Source: Bacteroidetes bacterium GWF2_38_335
Lineage (GTDB): Bacteria > Bacteroidota > Bacteroidia > Bacteroidales > GWF2-38-335
Direction of reading: 5' to 3'
NCBI GenBank assembly: GCA_001769535.1
Contig: MEOH01000026.1
Location: forward strand, 358,413-422,412
Length of the DNA: 64,000 bases
The translations under genes and the position numbers were made by a program. Of this stretch, positions 28,859-36,542 are shown in pieces. How positions within the stretch are numbered: position 1 is the first letter of the stretch; every line of letters begins with the position of its first letter. Under the pieces are notes generated by a model. The model was not told the DNA's origin and did no database searches. It was given only the letters and a program-made list of their open reading frames with translations.

Positions 28859-29294
28859 ATATATTTTTTTATAGCCCGTGTAAAGGAAAATAATTGTTTT
28901 GCATTTCTCAAAAAGATAATTCTTCTCAAAAGTAAAAATAATGGTATATAATACCAATTTTTAACCACCAAACTTCCTTTGAAACGCTGTGTAACATCTT
29001 GATATCGGGATTAACTTTTCTGGCCTGCCTTCGATTTTTTATTCGGGGCTACCGAAGCACTGAACCCCTGCTTTTGAGGTAGGAGCTGTTACCACAAGAA
29101 ATGAACAACCCCGCCGCAGAGCAGCGGGTTATCAGCAAAAGATTTCTTTTATATTTCGCCCCAAGGGGCGGGGAACCGAGTTTACGAGCTCGGCGAAGCC
29201 AATAAAACACTAGAGATCCTTCGACTTCCCTCGGGATCAGTTCGACTAGATAATTTCAGTTCACTATCGTTCCTGAAAATATAGTCTCACTGAT
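28859..29294. other. gene-free region with degenerate repeats
   Basis: No gene is supported. It includes short hairpins (CCGCCGCAGAGCAGCGGG at about 29110-29127; CGCCCCAAGGGGCG near 29158-29171) and related GC-rich fragments, like those of the composite hairpin family. The last 50 bp (29241-29290) are the left copy of a direct repeat whose right copy is at 30212-30260. Confidence 0.5.
29241..29290. repeat. left imperfect direct repeat flanking the toxin-antitoxin module
   Basis: TTCGACTAGATAATTTCAGT and the next 30 bases align with 30212-30260 at roughly 80 percent identity by eye (one gap). The two repeats lie on either side of the higBA-like genes. Confidence 0.55.
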
Positions 29295-29600
29295 TTAATA
29301 GTCAACACTAAGTCTTAAATTTCCGCCGAGTCCTTCACGAATTATTCTCATTAGTGTTGAAAGTCTGATGTCACTGGCGTTATTTTCAATTCTGGAAATA
29401 TATGTTTTTGTTGTCCCACATTTTTCAGCTAATTGCTTTTGTGTCATGCCTTTTTCTTTGCGAAGTTCCTGAAGCATCACTCCGAGTCTGAAAGCTTCGA
29501 ATTCAGCTTCATATTTTTCCCTTTCTTCTGTCCCCCGCTTACCGTATTGCCCGTCCAAATGCTCTGCAAATGAAGTCAGGTTATTATTTTTCTTTTTCAT
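29295..29600 (-). CDS. HigA-like XRE-family antitoxin
   Basis: 101 residues from the ATG at 29600; it overlaps the toxin 3' end by 17 bp. The C-terminal half is an HTH domain: LGVMLQELRKEKGMTQKQLAEKCGTTKTYISRIENNASDIRLSTLMRIIREGLGG. The N-terminal 45 residues (FAEHLDGQYGKRGTEEREKYEAEFEAF) resemble the toxin-binding region of HigA-type antitoxins. The partner toxin gene is upstream (toxin-first order), as is usual for higBA. It likely represses the shared promoter at 29939-29970. Confidence 0.9.
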   Translation of the reverse strand: MKKKNNNLTSFAEHLDGQYGKRGTEEREKYEAEFEAFRLGVMLQELRKEKGMTQKQLAEKCGTTKTYISRIENNASDIRLSTLMRIIREGLGGNLRLSVDY

Positions 29601-29922
29601 CAAAGTATTGTTTTTTAAGTTTTTCTGCTTTTTCAATTTCTTTTTTTGGTGTCTTGTTTGTTTTCTTTTGGAACCCATTAATAAGAATTATTAATTTGCC
29701 TTCGTCAAAAAAAGAGAAAACCCTGTATATGTTATTTCCAACTTCTACTCTTATCTCAAAAAGTCCGGATGTCCCTGACATATGGTCGAAGTACTTTTTA
29801 GGTACATTTTCTATAACTGAAATAAGTTGTAATGTCCAGTTAAATTTCTTTTTGACTTCCGGTCTCAACGTTTCAAAGAAGTCAAGGTAGTAATTCTTAT
29901 AGTAGAAAATATTTCGAACAAT
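29584..29922 (-). CDS. HigB/RelE-type toxin with an ATT initiation codon
   Basis: The sequence PEVKKKFNWTLQLI ... VPKKYFDHMSGTSGLFEIRVEVGNNIYRVFSFFDEGKLIILINGFQKKT matches the Gp49/HigB family, mRNA interferases of the RelE fold. The only ATG/GTG/TTG candidate, TTG at 29868, would delete a conserved 18-residue start. The frame extends up to a TAA at 29931. The residues IVRNIFYYKNYYLDFFETL, reading from ATT at 29922, align with the normal N-terminus of the family, where ATT takes the place of ATG. The promoter lies 16 bp upstream. Either a rare ATT start is used or the start was lost by one mutation. Confidence 0.75.
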   Translation of the reverse strand: MVRNIFYYKNYYLDFFETLRPEVKKKFNWTLQLISVIENVPKKYFDHMSGTSGLFEIRVEVGNNIYRVFSFFDEGKLIILINGFQKKTNKTPKKEIEKAEKLKKQYFDEKEK

Positions 29923-29938
29923 CTTATCTTACATTTAG

Positions 29939-29970
29939 CAAAGTTAGCTAATTAGTGAACTTTTTCCAAA
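29939..29970 (-). promoter_or_regulatory. promoter of the toxin-antitoxin operon
   Basis: On the minus strand TTTG (29970-29967), a 20-bp spacer, then TAACTTTG (29946-29939): an exact consensus match. The expected transcript starts about 5-7 bp later, only about 10 bases before the ATT at 29922. Confidence 0.75.
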
Positions 29971-30248
29971 TTTTTCAGAATTATTTTTTTTTGTGCAGTC
30001 AGTCAACATTTGTGGTAGCTCAATTATACCCCGACTAATTTCTTTGTCATGGGTTACTTCACCTTCGGTGTTCGTGAGAACGCTTACGCTTAGTTGTTCA
30101 ACTTATCCCGACAAAATGTCGAGGACTTTCAGCAAATTTCAATTCACTTCGTTCTTAATAATATAGTGTATACTTCAATTATACCCCGACAAAGAAATTT
30201 GTCGAGGGTTGTTCAACTAGCAAATTTCAATTCACTTCGTTCTTGAAA
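29971..30248. repeat. gene-free region with internal direct repeats
   Basis: Direct repeats: TCAATTATACCCCGAC at 30020-30035 and 30175-30190; AGCAAATTTCAATTCACTTC, with GTTCTT following, at 30131-30156 and 30219-30244. Short hairpins (CGACAAAATGTCG; CGACAAAGAAATTTGTCG) lie between. No gene is seen. The last copy runs up to the hypB promoter. Confidence 0.7.
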
Positions 30249-30260
30249 TTTGAGTTTCAC
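30212..30260. repeat. right imperfect direct repeat flanking the toxin-antitoxin module
   Basis: TTCAACTAGCAAATTTCAAT and the next 29 bases align with 29241-29290. The end overlaps the -33 box of the hypB promoter (30249-30252). Confidence 0.55.
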
Positions 30261-30279
30261 GAATAAATCAGTAATTTTG
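30249..30279 (+). promoter_or_regulatory. hypB promoter
   Basis: TTTG at 30249-30252, a 19-bp spacer, TAATTTTG at 30272-30279; exact match to the Bacteroidota consensus. It sits 21 bp upstream of ATG 30301 and therefore supports that start over 30250. Confidence 0.75.
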
Positions 30280-30300
30280 CATAAACTAAAAAAACAAATT

Positions 30301-31212
30301 ATGTGCGGAACATGCGGATGCGGAGATGACTCCACTACTTTCAGAAAACCAGGTGAAAAGCACGATCACGAACACCACCACACACACAGTCATTCACACG
30401 ACCACGACGGAAAAGAACATACTCACGATCATGATCATAAACATACCCACGACCATCACCACGATCACGGGCATCATGACCATGACCACAGCCATGACCA
30501 CGACCACCATCATCACGACCATGACCATGAACATGAGGGAAATGCGCACCATCATCATTCGCACGAAAAGGAAATAATGGTGGAGCGCAACGTGCTTTCA
30601 AAAAATGATTTGATTGCCGAAAGAAACAGAGGCTTTTTTGAGGCAAAAAACATAGTTGCCCTGAATCTTGTAAGCTCCCCCGGATCCGGAAAAACCAGTC
30701 TGCTCGAAAAAACCATCAAAGAAATGGGCAAAGAGCTGAAATGCTTTGTTATTGAAGGCGACCAGCAAACCATGAACGATGCAGAGAGAATTCACGCTGC
30801 GGGCGCTCCGGTTATCCAGGTAAACACCGGAAACGGCTGCCATCTTGATGCCGAAATGGTGAACACCGCCGTTAAAAAGCTTGATGTGAAAGAAAAATCG
30901 GTACTTTTTATTGAAAACGTCGGGAACCTTGTTTGTCCGTCCATGTTCGACCTTGGCGAGTCGAAAAGGGTTGTGATTATCAGCACCACCGAGGGCGATG
31001 ACAAACCGCTGAAGTACCCCACCATGTTTGAAACTGCACACATTTGCATTATCAACAAAACCGACCTGCTTCCATACGTGGATTTTGACATGAAAAAATG
31101 CCGTGAAAATGCCATGAAGGTTAACCACCATCTTGAATTTTTTGAGGTTTCGGTAAAAACCGGAGAAGGGATGAAGGACTGGTACAAATGGCTGAAAAAA
31201 TTGGAAAAATAA
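30301..31212 (+). CDS. hypB: HypB, nickel-binding GTPase for hydrogenase maturation
   Basis: The start at 30301 gives MCGTCGCGDD, the N-terminal CxxCGC high-affinity nickel site of HypB. Residues about 20-90 form a His/Asp-rich stretch with about 37 His, a nickel store. The GTPase domain follows: P-loop SSPGSGKTS, the metal-site GNGCHLD and GNLVCP (Cys, His and Cys of the dimer site), and NKTDLLP for guanine recognition. HypB delivers nickel to [NiFe]-hydrogenase, or to urease in some bacteria, with HypA. No hypA, hypC-F or hydrogenase gene lies in this window. The earlier ATG at 30250 lies upstream of the -7 box and is unlikely. Confidence 0.95.
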   Translation: MCGTCGCGDDSTTFRKPGEKHDHEHHHTHSHSHDHDGKEHTHDHDHKHTHDHHHDHGHHDHDHSHDHDHHHHDHDHEHEGNAHHHHSHEKEIMVERNVLSKNDLIAERNRGFFEAKNIVALNLVSSPGSGKTSLLEKTIKEMGKELKCFVIEGDQQTMNDAERIHAAGAPVIQVNTGNGCHLDAEMVNTAVKKLDVKEKSVLFIENVGNLVCPSMFDLGESKRVVIISTTEGDDKPLKYPTMFETAHICIINKTDLLPYVDFDMKKCRENAMKVNHHLEFFEVSVKTGEGMKDWYKWLKKLEK

Positions 31213-31228
31213 CCTTAGAATTTAAACC

Positions 31229-31645
31229 ATGGCTGAAATAAAAACAAAACCGACTGCAGTAAAACCTGTGGATTTTATCAATACCGTTGAAAGCGAGCAA
31301 AAGAAAAAAGATGCCTTGGAATTATTGAAAATATTCAATGATGTTACTGGCGTTAAACCTGTAATGTGGGGCACATCCATGATTGGATACGGGCAGTACC
31401 ATTACAAATCGAAAAGCGGCCAGGAAGGCGACTGGTTTATGACCGGATTTTCACCACGAAAAGCCAATATCTCCATTTACATTTATCAGGACTATAAGGA
31501 ACGCGAAGCCTTGCTGCAAAAACTCGGCAAATGCAAGACAGGCGTCGGCTGCATCTATGTCAACAAACTTTCCGATATTGACATCAAGGTTTTAAAACAG
31601 ATGATTACGGGCTCGGTGGAGTGTTTGAAGAAGATTTATAAATAG
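31229..31645 (+). CDS. DUF1801 (YdhG-like) domain protein
   Basis: 138 residues. VKPVMWGTSMIGYGQYHYKSKSGQEGDWF and ANISIYIYQDYKEREALLQKLGKCKTGVGCIYVNKLSDID match the DUF1801 fold, with a characteristic GKGCIYVNKL-type end. The biochemical role is unknown. The gene starts 16 bp after hypB, so it is probably co-transcribed. Confidence 0.85.
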   Translation: MAEIKTKPTAVKPVDFINTVESEQKKKDALELLKIFNDVTGVKPVMWGTSMIGYGQYHYKSKSGQEGDWFMTGFSPRKANISIYIYQDYKEREALLQKLGKCKTGVGCIYVNKLSDIDIKVLKQMITGSVECLKKIYK

Positions 31646-31707
31646 GGATATTTGCCTGCGGCGATATTTGCTTGATAATCACTACTTACTACTCACAAAC
31701 CCCATCA

Positions 31708-31828
31708 TGCATTCCTGCCGGGGCTGAATTGATCTGGCTTACAGGCCGTGGATTTCATGCGTTTCTTTTATTAATCCCGGATTGAAATCCGGGCTATGAT
31801 TGGGCAACTCCTTCGGAGTTAATCGAAC
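31708..31828. repeat. fragment of the composite hairpin element
   Basis: TGCCGGGGCTGAATTGATCT and the next bases (about 31717-31750) match the tail of the composite element. Additional hairpins follow: CCCGGATTGAAATCCGGG (about 31776-31793) and ACTCCTTCGGAGT (about 31808-31820), the latter placed so that it could serve as terminator. Confidence 0.55.
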
Positions 31829-34360
31829 CTAATAATCCCACTTATTCAAAAACGTATTGTAAGTATTGATTCCCAACTTAAAGGTAAAATTGGCCTTATC
31901 CAGCGAGTCATCGGCGGTGACGGCAAAAATGCCTATTCTGAAAAGCTGCTTTTTAATTCTGATGGTTTTTTCGATGCCGGCAAACATTTCAAAATGTGCA
32001 AAATCTTCATCCCTGATGATGAGTGTGCCCGCTCCGCCTGCCAATGAAAGATTTAACTTATTCAGGAGTGGAACCATATTCAGCAAATTGCCTTCAAAAT
32101 GGTGCATGTAGTTGGCTCTGATGTATGCGCCCGGAGTATGTTTTATGGCTTCCATCAGTTGGAATGACCGCATGGGATCTGAGAAAAAGAAGGGATCAGA
32201 TCCCCTGAAATATTTGTGCTCCAATACACGCAGGTCGGCCGAATTGAAAAATCCTCCGGTATAAACATTGTAAGCCGACTTCCCGAAACGACCAAGCTGC
32301 AATTCATCTTTCATCCCAAACTCAATGAAATCAAAATTCACTTCGGAATTTAACAGTCCGGGTATCCCCTTCCTGTAAACCATTTGCAGTTCGGGATAAT
32401 CAGTTCCAATGATGTACTTTTTGTTACCCTTTATGATATACTCCTGCTTAAACCGGTATTTTAACTCCAGCTTTATTTCCGTTTTCATATACCTCTCAAA
32501 CTCGCCCGCATCATTAAGTTCGCCAAACAGGGCTTCGGACCATTGAGACATTTGCAGGTTGGCAATGGGAATCTGGTCTGAATAAATAAACGTCAATTCA
32601 CCAAACAACCCGTTCACAATCTCCATGCGCTGGGCAATTTCAAAAGTTTTCGTCCGCACGTAATTGCTCATGCTGAACATCTGACTCACAGCGGCATAGT
32701 TGTTGATCATGTCGTAATAATCTCCCACAGTAATCATGGTGCGGACAAACTTTTTGGGAATATAGGTTAAACCTACACTCAGTTTACCTTTAATGTCTTC
32801 ATTTCTGAAACCGTAGTCTACAAAACCTTTTGTTTCAAGTAAATAATCGTTTTTAAACTCTTTATTGAAATATCCGGGAAGTTTATGGCGATAGCCGCCT
32901 ATGCCAAGCGGACTAATCTGTTCGATCAATCCCGAAATATACCATTCGGTGCCCCTTAAATGATTTTTATGCCCAATTCCGGCCAGCCAAAACCACCAGT
33001 CAACACGGTTGAACGCCGAATCAACTTTTCTGAAATATTCCTCGCTGGTGTAATATGCCTTAATGGAATCGGTTTTGCGGATAAATTCAAGTTCAGTGTC
33101 TTTCAGTGTTATAGGCCTTTCATTCTGCCAGAAATTAGAATCCTTGTCGAATGCATTCGCATCAAAAGTTTTGATTTCCGAGGTGAAAAAATTTCCCTCA
33201 AATTCAATATTGGGTTTGTATTCGGAATGGTCAACCCGGGTATTGCCCAGGATATTATCCTTCCCTTCCCTGATGGTATATATAAGTTCGCGACGTACAG
33301 GCAGGTAAACAGAATCGGAAAATTTCTGGTAATTCTGGATGATATTGAAATCCCTGCAAAAATTCATTGCAGCCTTGTTAACGTTCAGGTCGAGCGAAAC
33401 CAAAGCCCAGGTGCTGTCTTCTATATAAATTATTCCTGAAAACAGCGTTTCTGTTTTAATCCGGGGAATAATTTCAATCTTATGAATTTTCTTTTCATCC
33501 TCATAAAAAGCACAAACATAATTGAACTTGTAGCTGAGGCCTGAATTGGGCGCGAGCGGACTTAAAAAAGGTTTTTGAGCGAGGATGGGAAAATCGATCA
33601 GCGGACGATAAAAATTAAGATCCACTGAAGATACACCATTATACAATATGTAAGGATTGTCCTCAAAATTGGTTTTGGGAATGATTTCGGGTTCCTCAAA
33701 TTCGATGGAGAGGGAAACAGACTTTTCAAGACTTTCGCCTTTTACCTCGGCATAATCGTGGTGCGCCGTTACAACCTCCTTATATTTCCCCGGTTCTTTG
33801 AAATAAGTGTTTGAAATGGACTCAATCATATTGAGTTTTTCCTTTTTGAAATGCGCCTTAATGTCCTTGGCTTTAACGGTATCAAGCTTAAGAGAATCAA
33901 CCAGATTAATGTCGGCGGATTCCTTTTCGATGGAAGTTTTAATATAGGTTTTGCATGAATAAGACTCAACCGAATTAAGGTAATATTTTCGTTTTTCCCT
34001 GACCGAGTCCATCACTTCCTTAGCTTTGTCGCGGGTGTTGGCGTACACTTCAACCTCTTTGATAAGAGAAGCGGCGGCTTTCATTTTCACATCAATGATG
34101 ATTGATTTAGCGGACAGACTGATATTTTTTTCAATGGTTTCATAGCCGATAAAGCTGAATACCAGCAAATAGCTTCCCGGTTTCAGTTCAAGAAAATATT
34201 CCCCCTTAAAATTTGTGGTAGTACCGTAGGTAGAATTTTTAACATACACACTGGCATAAGGAAGAGGATCTCCGTTGTTGTCACGAACCACACCCTTAAC
34301 ATACACTGCACTTGCCAGCAATGAATAAAAAATCAATATAGCGGTAATAAAATATTTCAT
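31829..34360 (-). CDS. DUF5686-family outer-membrane protein with carboxypeptidase-regulatory-like domain
   Basis: 843 residues with a signal peptide (ITAILIFYSLLASAVYV). Residues about 20-100 form a CarboxypepD_reg-like beta-sandwich (VKGVVRDNNGDPLPYASVYVKNSTYGTTTNFKGEYFLEL), as in SusC-type receptors. The rest matches the DUF5686 family, with a long strand-rich barrel-like C-terminal half ending in FLNKWDY. There is no TonB plug, so it is not a classical SusC. Role unknown; it probably spans the outer membrane. Monocistronic. Confidence 0.85.
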   Translation of the reverse strand: MKYFITAILIFYSLLASAVYVKGVVRDNNGDPLPYASVYVKNSTYGTTTNFKGEYFLELKPGSYLLVFSFIGYETIEKNISLSAKSIIIDVKMKAAASLIKEVEVYANTRDKAKEVMDSVREKRKYYLNSVESYSCKTYIKTSIEKESADINLVDSLKLDTVKAKDIKAHFKKEKLNMIESISNTYFKEPGKYKEVVTAHHDYAEVKGESLEKSVSLSIEFEEPEIIPKTNFEDNPYILYNGVSSVDLNFYRPLIDFPILAQKPFLSPLAPNSGLSYKFNYVCAFYEDEKKIHKIEIIPRIKTETLFSGIIYIEDSTWALVSLDLNVNKAAMNFCRDFNIIQNYQKFSDSVYLPVRRELIYTIREGKDNILGNTRVDHSEYKPNIEFEGNFFTSEIKTFDANAFDKDSNFWQNERPITLKDTELEFIRKTDSIKAYYTSEEYFRKVDSAFNRVDWWFWLAGIGHKNHLRGTEWYISGLIEQISPLGIGGYRHKLPGYFNKEFKNDYLLETKGFVDYGFRNEDIKGKLSVGLTYIPKKFVRTMITVGDYYDMINNYAAVSQMFSMSNYVRTKTFEIAQRMEIVNGLFGELTFIYSDQIPIANLQMSQWSEALFGELNDAGEFERYMKTEIKLELKYRFKQEYIIKGNKKYIIGTDYPELQMVYRKGIPGLLNSEVNFDFIEFGMKDELQLGRFGKSAYNVYTGGFFNSADLRVLEHKYFRGSDPFFFSDPMRSFQLMEAIKHTPGAYIRANYMHHFEGNLLNMVPLLNKLNLSLAGGAGTLIIRDEDFAHFEMFAGIEKTIRIKKQLFRIGIFAVTADDSLDKANFTFKLGINTYNTFLNKWDY

Positions 34361-34665
34361 TTTGCTGAAATAAGACGATTAACCGGCGATAAAGTTACAC
34401 AAAAGTCCTTTGCACAATATCCAAAAAATGTTAAAGATAATCGTTCGATCATAAATAAAGATGAATTCAGACTTTGAAAATAATGAAAATAAACCTTAAC
34501 GCACAAATCAAAATACAATACATTCAAAACACTGTATATAAAAGCAATACAGAATAGTCTCTGTTTTAAATAAATATTAATTTTCATCTTTCATAAAATA
34601 ATGATAACAATTTGGAAGTTTTTTTATATTTTAGTTTCGAATTTTAATACTCAAACATCAAAACT
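34361..34665. other. AT-rich intergenic region without recognised features
   Basis: Divergent intergenic region between the DUF5686 gene and a membrane protein. It is AT-rich and probably holds promoters for both (e.g. a weak TAACTTTA-type box on the minus strand near 34391-34398), but nothing is clear. Confidence 0.35.
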
Positions 34666-35382
34666 ATGGAAAACATGTATTCACGTTTTGTAACCAACCC
34701 CTTAAACGGACTTGATGACGGTTCGTTTTTCAAAAAAGGTTTTTACTATATTGTAAAACTTGCCTCCATTGGAGTTGCAATCTGGGGTTTCTACCTGATT
34801 TTTGCTTCTATGTTCGGAGACGCAGGATATTTTAAAAGTTTAAAGGGCATGGAAATTTGGCCTTTGATCAGATCACTGCTGTTCTTCCTCAGCAATATTG
34901 TTATTTCTGCAATGGCAGTTATGTGGCTTACTTCGGTACTCTGGAAAAGAAGTGAAGAGTTTAAAGAAGTAGATTACAATGGCGTTCCGCTTATCATTCC
35001 GCGTTTCATAAAATTATTCGGACAACTGGTAGCCGTTGTTTTTGTAACTGTATCGGTAACTTATGCTTCTGCTCACATTTTTGTAGCCAATCCCGGAGTA
35101 TATATGCCTCTGGAAGACATTTACAAAGCTATTATGAACAACCCGATAAATGAAATTCCCAGGGTACAGGGATTTATTGAATCACTTCCCAAACTATCAA
35201 TGAATATTGGTGAAGTCAATGGTTTTGGCCATTACATGAATGATTTTTTCTTTGACGGTGCCATTTGGAATATCGTTAAAGGTCTGATTCTTGCATTTAT
35301 CAACCTTGCCGTATTCTATTTCATTGCCGAAATTTTCGAAATCGTGATTTATTTCCTTATCAGGAAGCAATTGTTTAAATAA
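34666..35382 (+). CDS. membrane protein of unknown function
   Basis: 238 residues with hydrophobic helices at about 28-48, 66-90, 116-138 and 204-230. No domain is recognised. It is followed at 35401 by a strong terminator, so it is the last or only gene of its transcript. Confidence 0.65.
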   Translation: MENMYSRFVTNPLNGLDDGSFFKKGFYYIVKLASIGVAIWGFYLIFASMFGDAGYFKSLKGMEIWPLIRSLLFFLSNIVISAMAVMWLTSVLWKRSEEFKEVDYNGVPLIIPRFIKLFGQLVAVVFVTVSVTYASAHIFVANPGVYMPLEDIYKAIMNNPINEIPRVQGFIESLPKLSMNIGEVNGFGHYMNDFFFDGAIWNIVKGLILAFINLAVFYFIAEIFEIVIYFLIRKQLFK

Positions 35383-35400
35383 TATTTAGTGCACCAATTA

Positions 35401-35437
35401 AAAAAACATCCGCCAGTTGGCGGATGTTTTTTTTTAA
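35401..35437 (+). terminator. intrinsic terminator
   Basis: AAACATCCGCC / GGCGGATGTTT around AGTT with a run of T after it. Perfect stem of about 11 bp; the A-rich left side makes it potentially bidirectional. Confidence 0.9.
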
Positions 35438-35494
35438 TGGAAACCGGCATCAATTATATGAACCCGGTTTTTAGTAAAAATATTTTACTCCCTA

Positions 35495-36535
35495 TCAATT
35501 AGCATGTGTATCAAAGAAACTGCTGGTTTTTCCATTCCAGTTTTCCATAAATTTGGTTCTGTTTTTATTAGCAGCATCGTTTTTTACATTGTATGCATTT
35601 ACTGAGTCGTTATATTCTTTAACTGCCTTATTGTATTGATCAATATCCTGCTGGGTGCGGTCTTTCTCTTTTTTTGATTCAACTACTTTCTGAATTTTTT
35701 CAAAACTATCCTTTTTTATACTGAAATCAACATATGATGAAAAAACGTCGTTTGACTCTTCTTTATAAAACTTCAATAACTGCTCTGCTGCTGATTTGAG
35801 GTTGATATCCCCTTTGTAACCACCGGCAGTTTTTATTTTAGCAAGCTCTTCATCCACAATGACTCCCAGTGATTTTGAATTCTGTTCAACCCCGTTTACA
35901 TCATTTTTGTTTAAGGCTTCCAGCACGTATGCTTCCTGTTTGTAGCATTTGAAAAAACACAAATAAATTTTGTTGTAATAATCGAGTGCTTCAGATGCTT
36001 TTTTAATTTTCTGAGAAATTTTGTCTTTTTCTCCTTCCACCAGTGTTATTTTATATTTCAGGGCAAATTCATTTTCGGCCAGACTAACAATATTGGCAGC
36101 GCTGTCAAGTTTCTCATCTGCTTTTTCTCTGGCAAGAATATATGCTTCCATTAAATCATAGGATTCTTCGGCAATTGCTTCCATATCCAGTATTTTGTCA
36201 TAATCTTCCTTTATCACCGAATAACTAAGATCAAGAAAACTCAAAATTGCCTTTTTCAGTGTTTCATCCGATTCAAATGGCTTAACCTTACTGATTTCGG
36301 TCTTTTTGTCTTTCATTTCAGACAGCAAAGTTTGTCTTTTCGCTTCAACTTTTCTGGCTCCCTTTTCATTGGTTATGGCCTTAAGGTACTTCCATGTTTC
36401 GTCTTTCAAAGAATTGACAGGCTCTGTAAGGGCCTTCATATACTGCAATGCGTCATTTGAGTTTTGAGCGACTGAGTCAACCTGCAAAAAACAAACCATT
36501 GCAAAAAATGATAAAAATAGAATTGCTGTTTTCAT
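35495..36535 (-). CDS. secreted helical protein of unknown function
   Basis: The ATG at 36535 places the signal peptide (AILFLSFFAMVCFLQVDSVAQ) at the N-terminus and avoids the 20-bp overlap with the upstream protease gene that the 36562 start would create. 346 residues, nearly all charged helix, probably coiled-coil (DKISQKIKKASEALDYYNKIY; KEKDRTQQDIDQYNKAVKEYND). It lies 7 bp after the S41 protease gene, so the two are probably made together. Confidence 0.65.
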   Translation of the reverse strand: MKTAILFLSFFAMVCFLQVDSVAQNSNDALQYMKALTEPVNSLKDETWKYLKAITNEKGARKVEAKRQTLLSEMKDKKTEISKVKPFESDETLKKAILSFLDLSYSVIKEDYDKILDMEAIAEESYDLMEAYILAREKADEKLDSAANIVSLAENEFALKYKITLVEGEKDKISQKIKKASEALDYYNKIYLCFFKCYKQEAYVLEALNKNDVNGVEQNSKSLGVIVDEELAKIKTAGGYKGDINLKSAAEQLLKFYKEESNDVFSSYVDFSIKKDSFEKIQKVVESKKEKDRTQQDIDQYNKAVKEYNDSVNAYNVKNDAANKNRTKFMENWNGKTSSFFDTHAN

Positions 36536-36542
36536 TTTTAAA

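Noticed and set aside
30250..30300. ATG at 30250 as hypB start
   Set aside because: It lies upstream of the -7 box; the CxxCGC nickel motif begins at 30301.
30341..30646. minus-strand ORF opposite the His-rich stretch of hypB
   Set aside because: Antisense shadow of the His/Asp codons (GTG/ATC composition).
34357..34587. 76-residue minus-strand ORF overlapping the DUF5686 start
   Set aside because: Low-complexity hydrophobic, no conserved pattern, overlaps the AT-rich promoter region.
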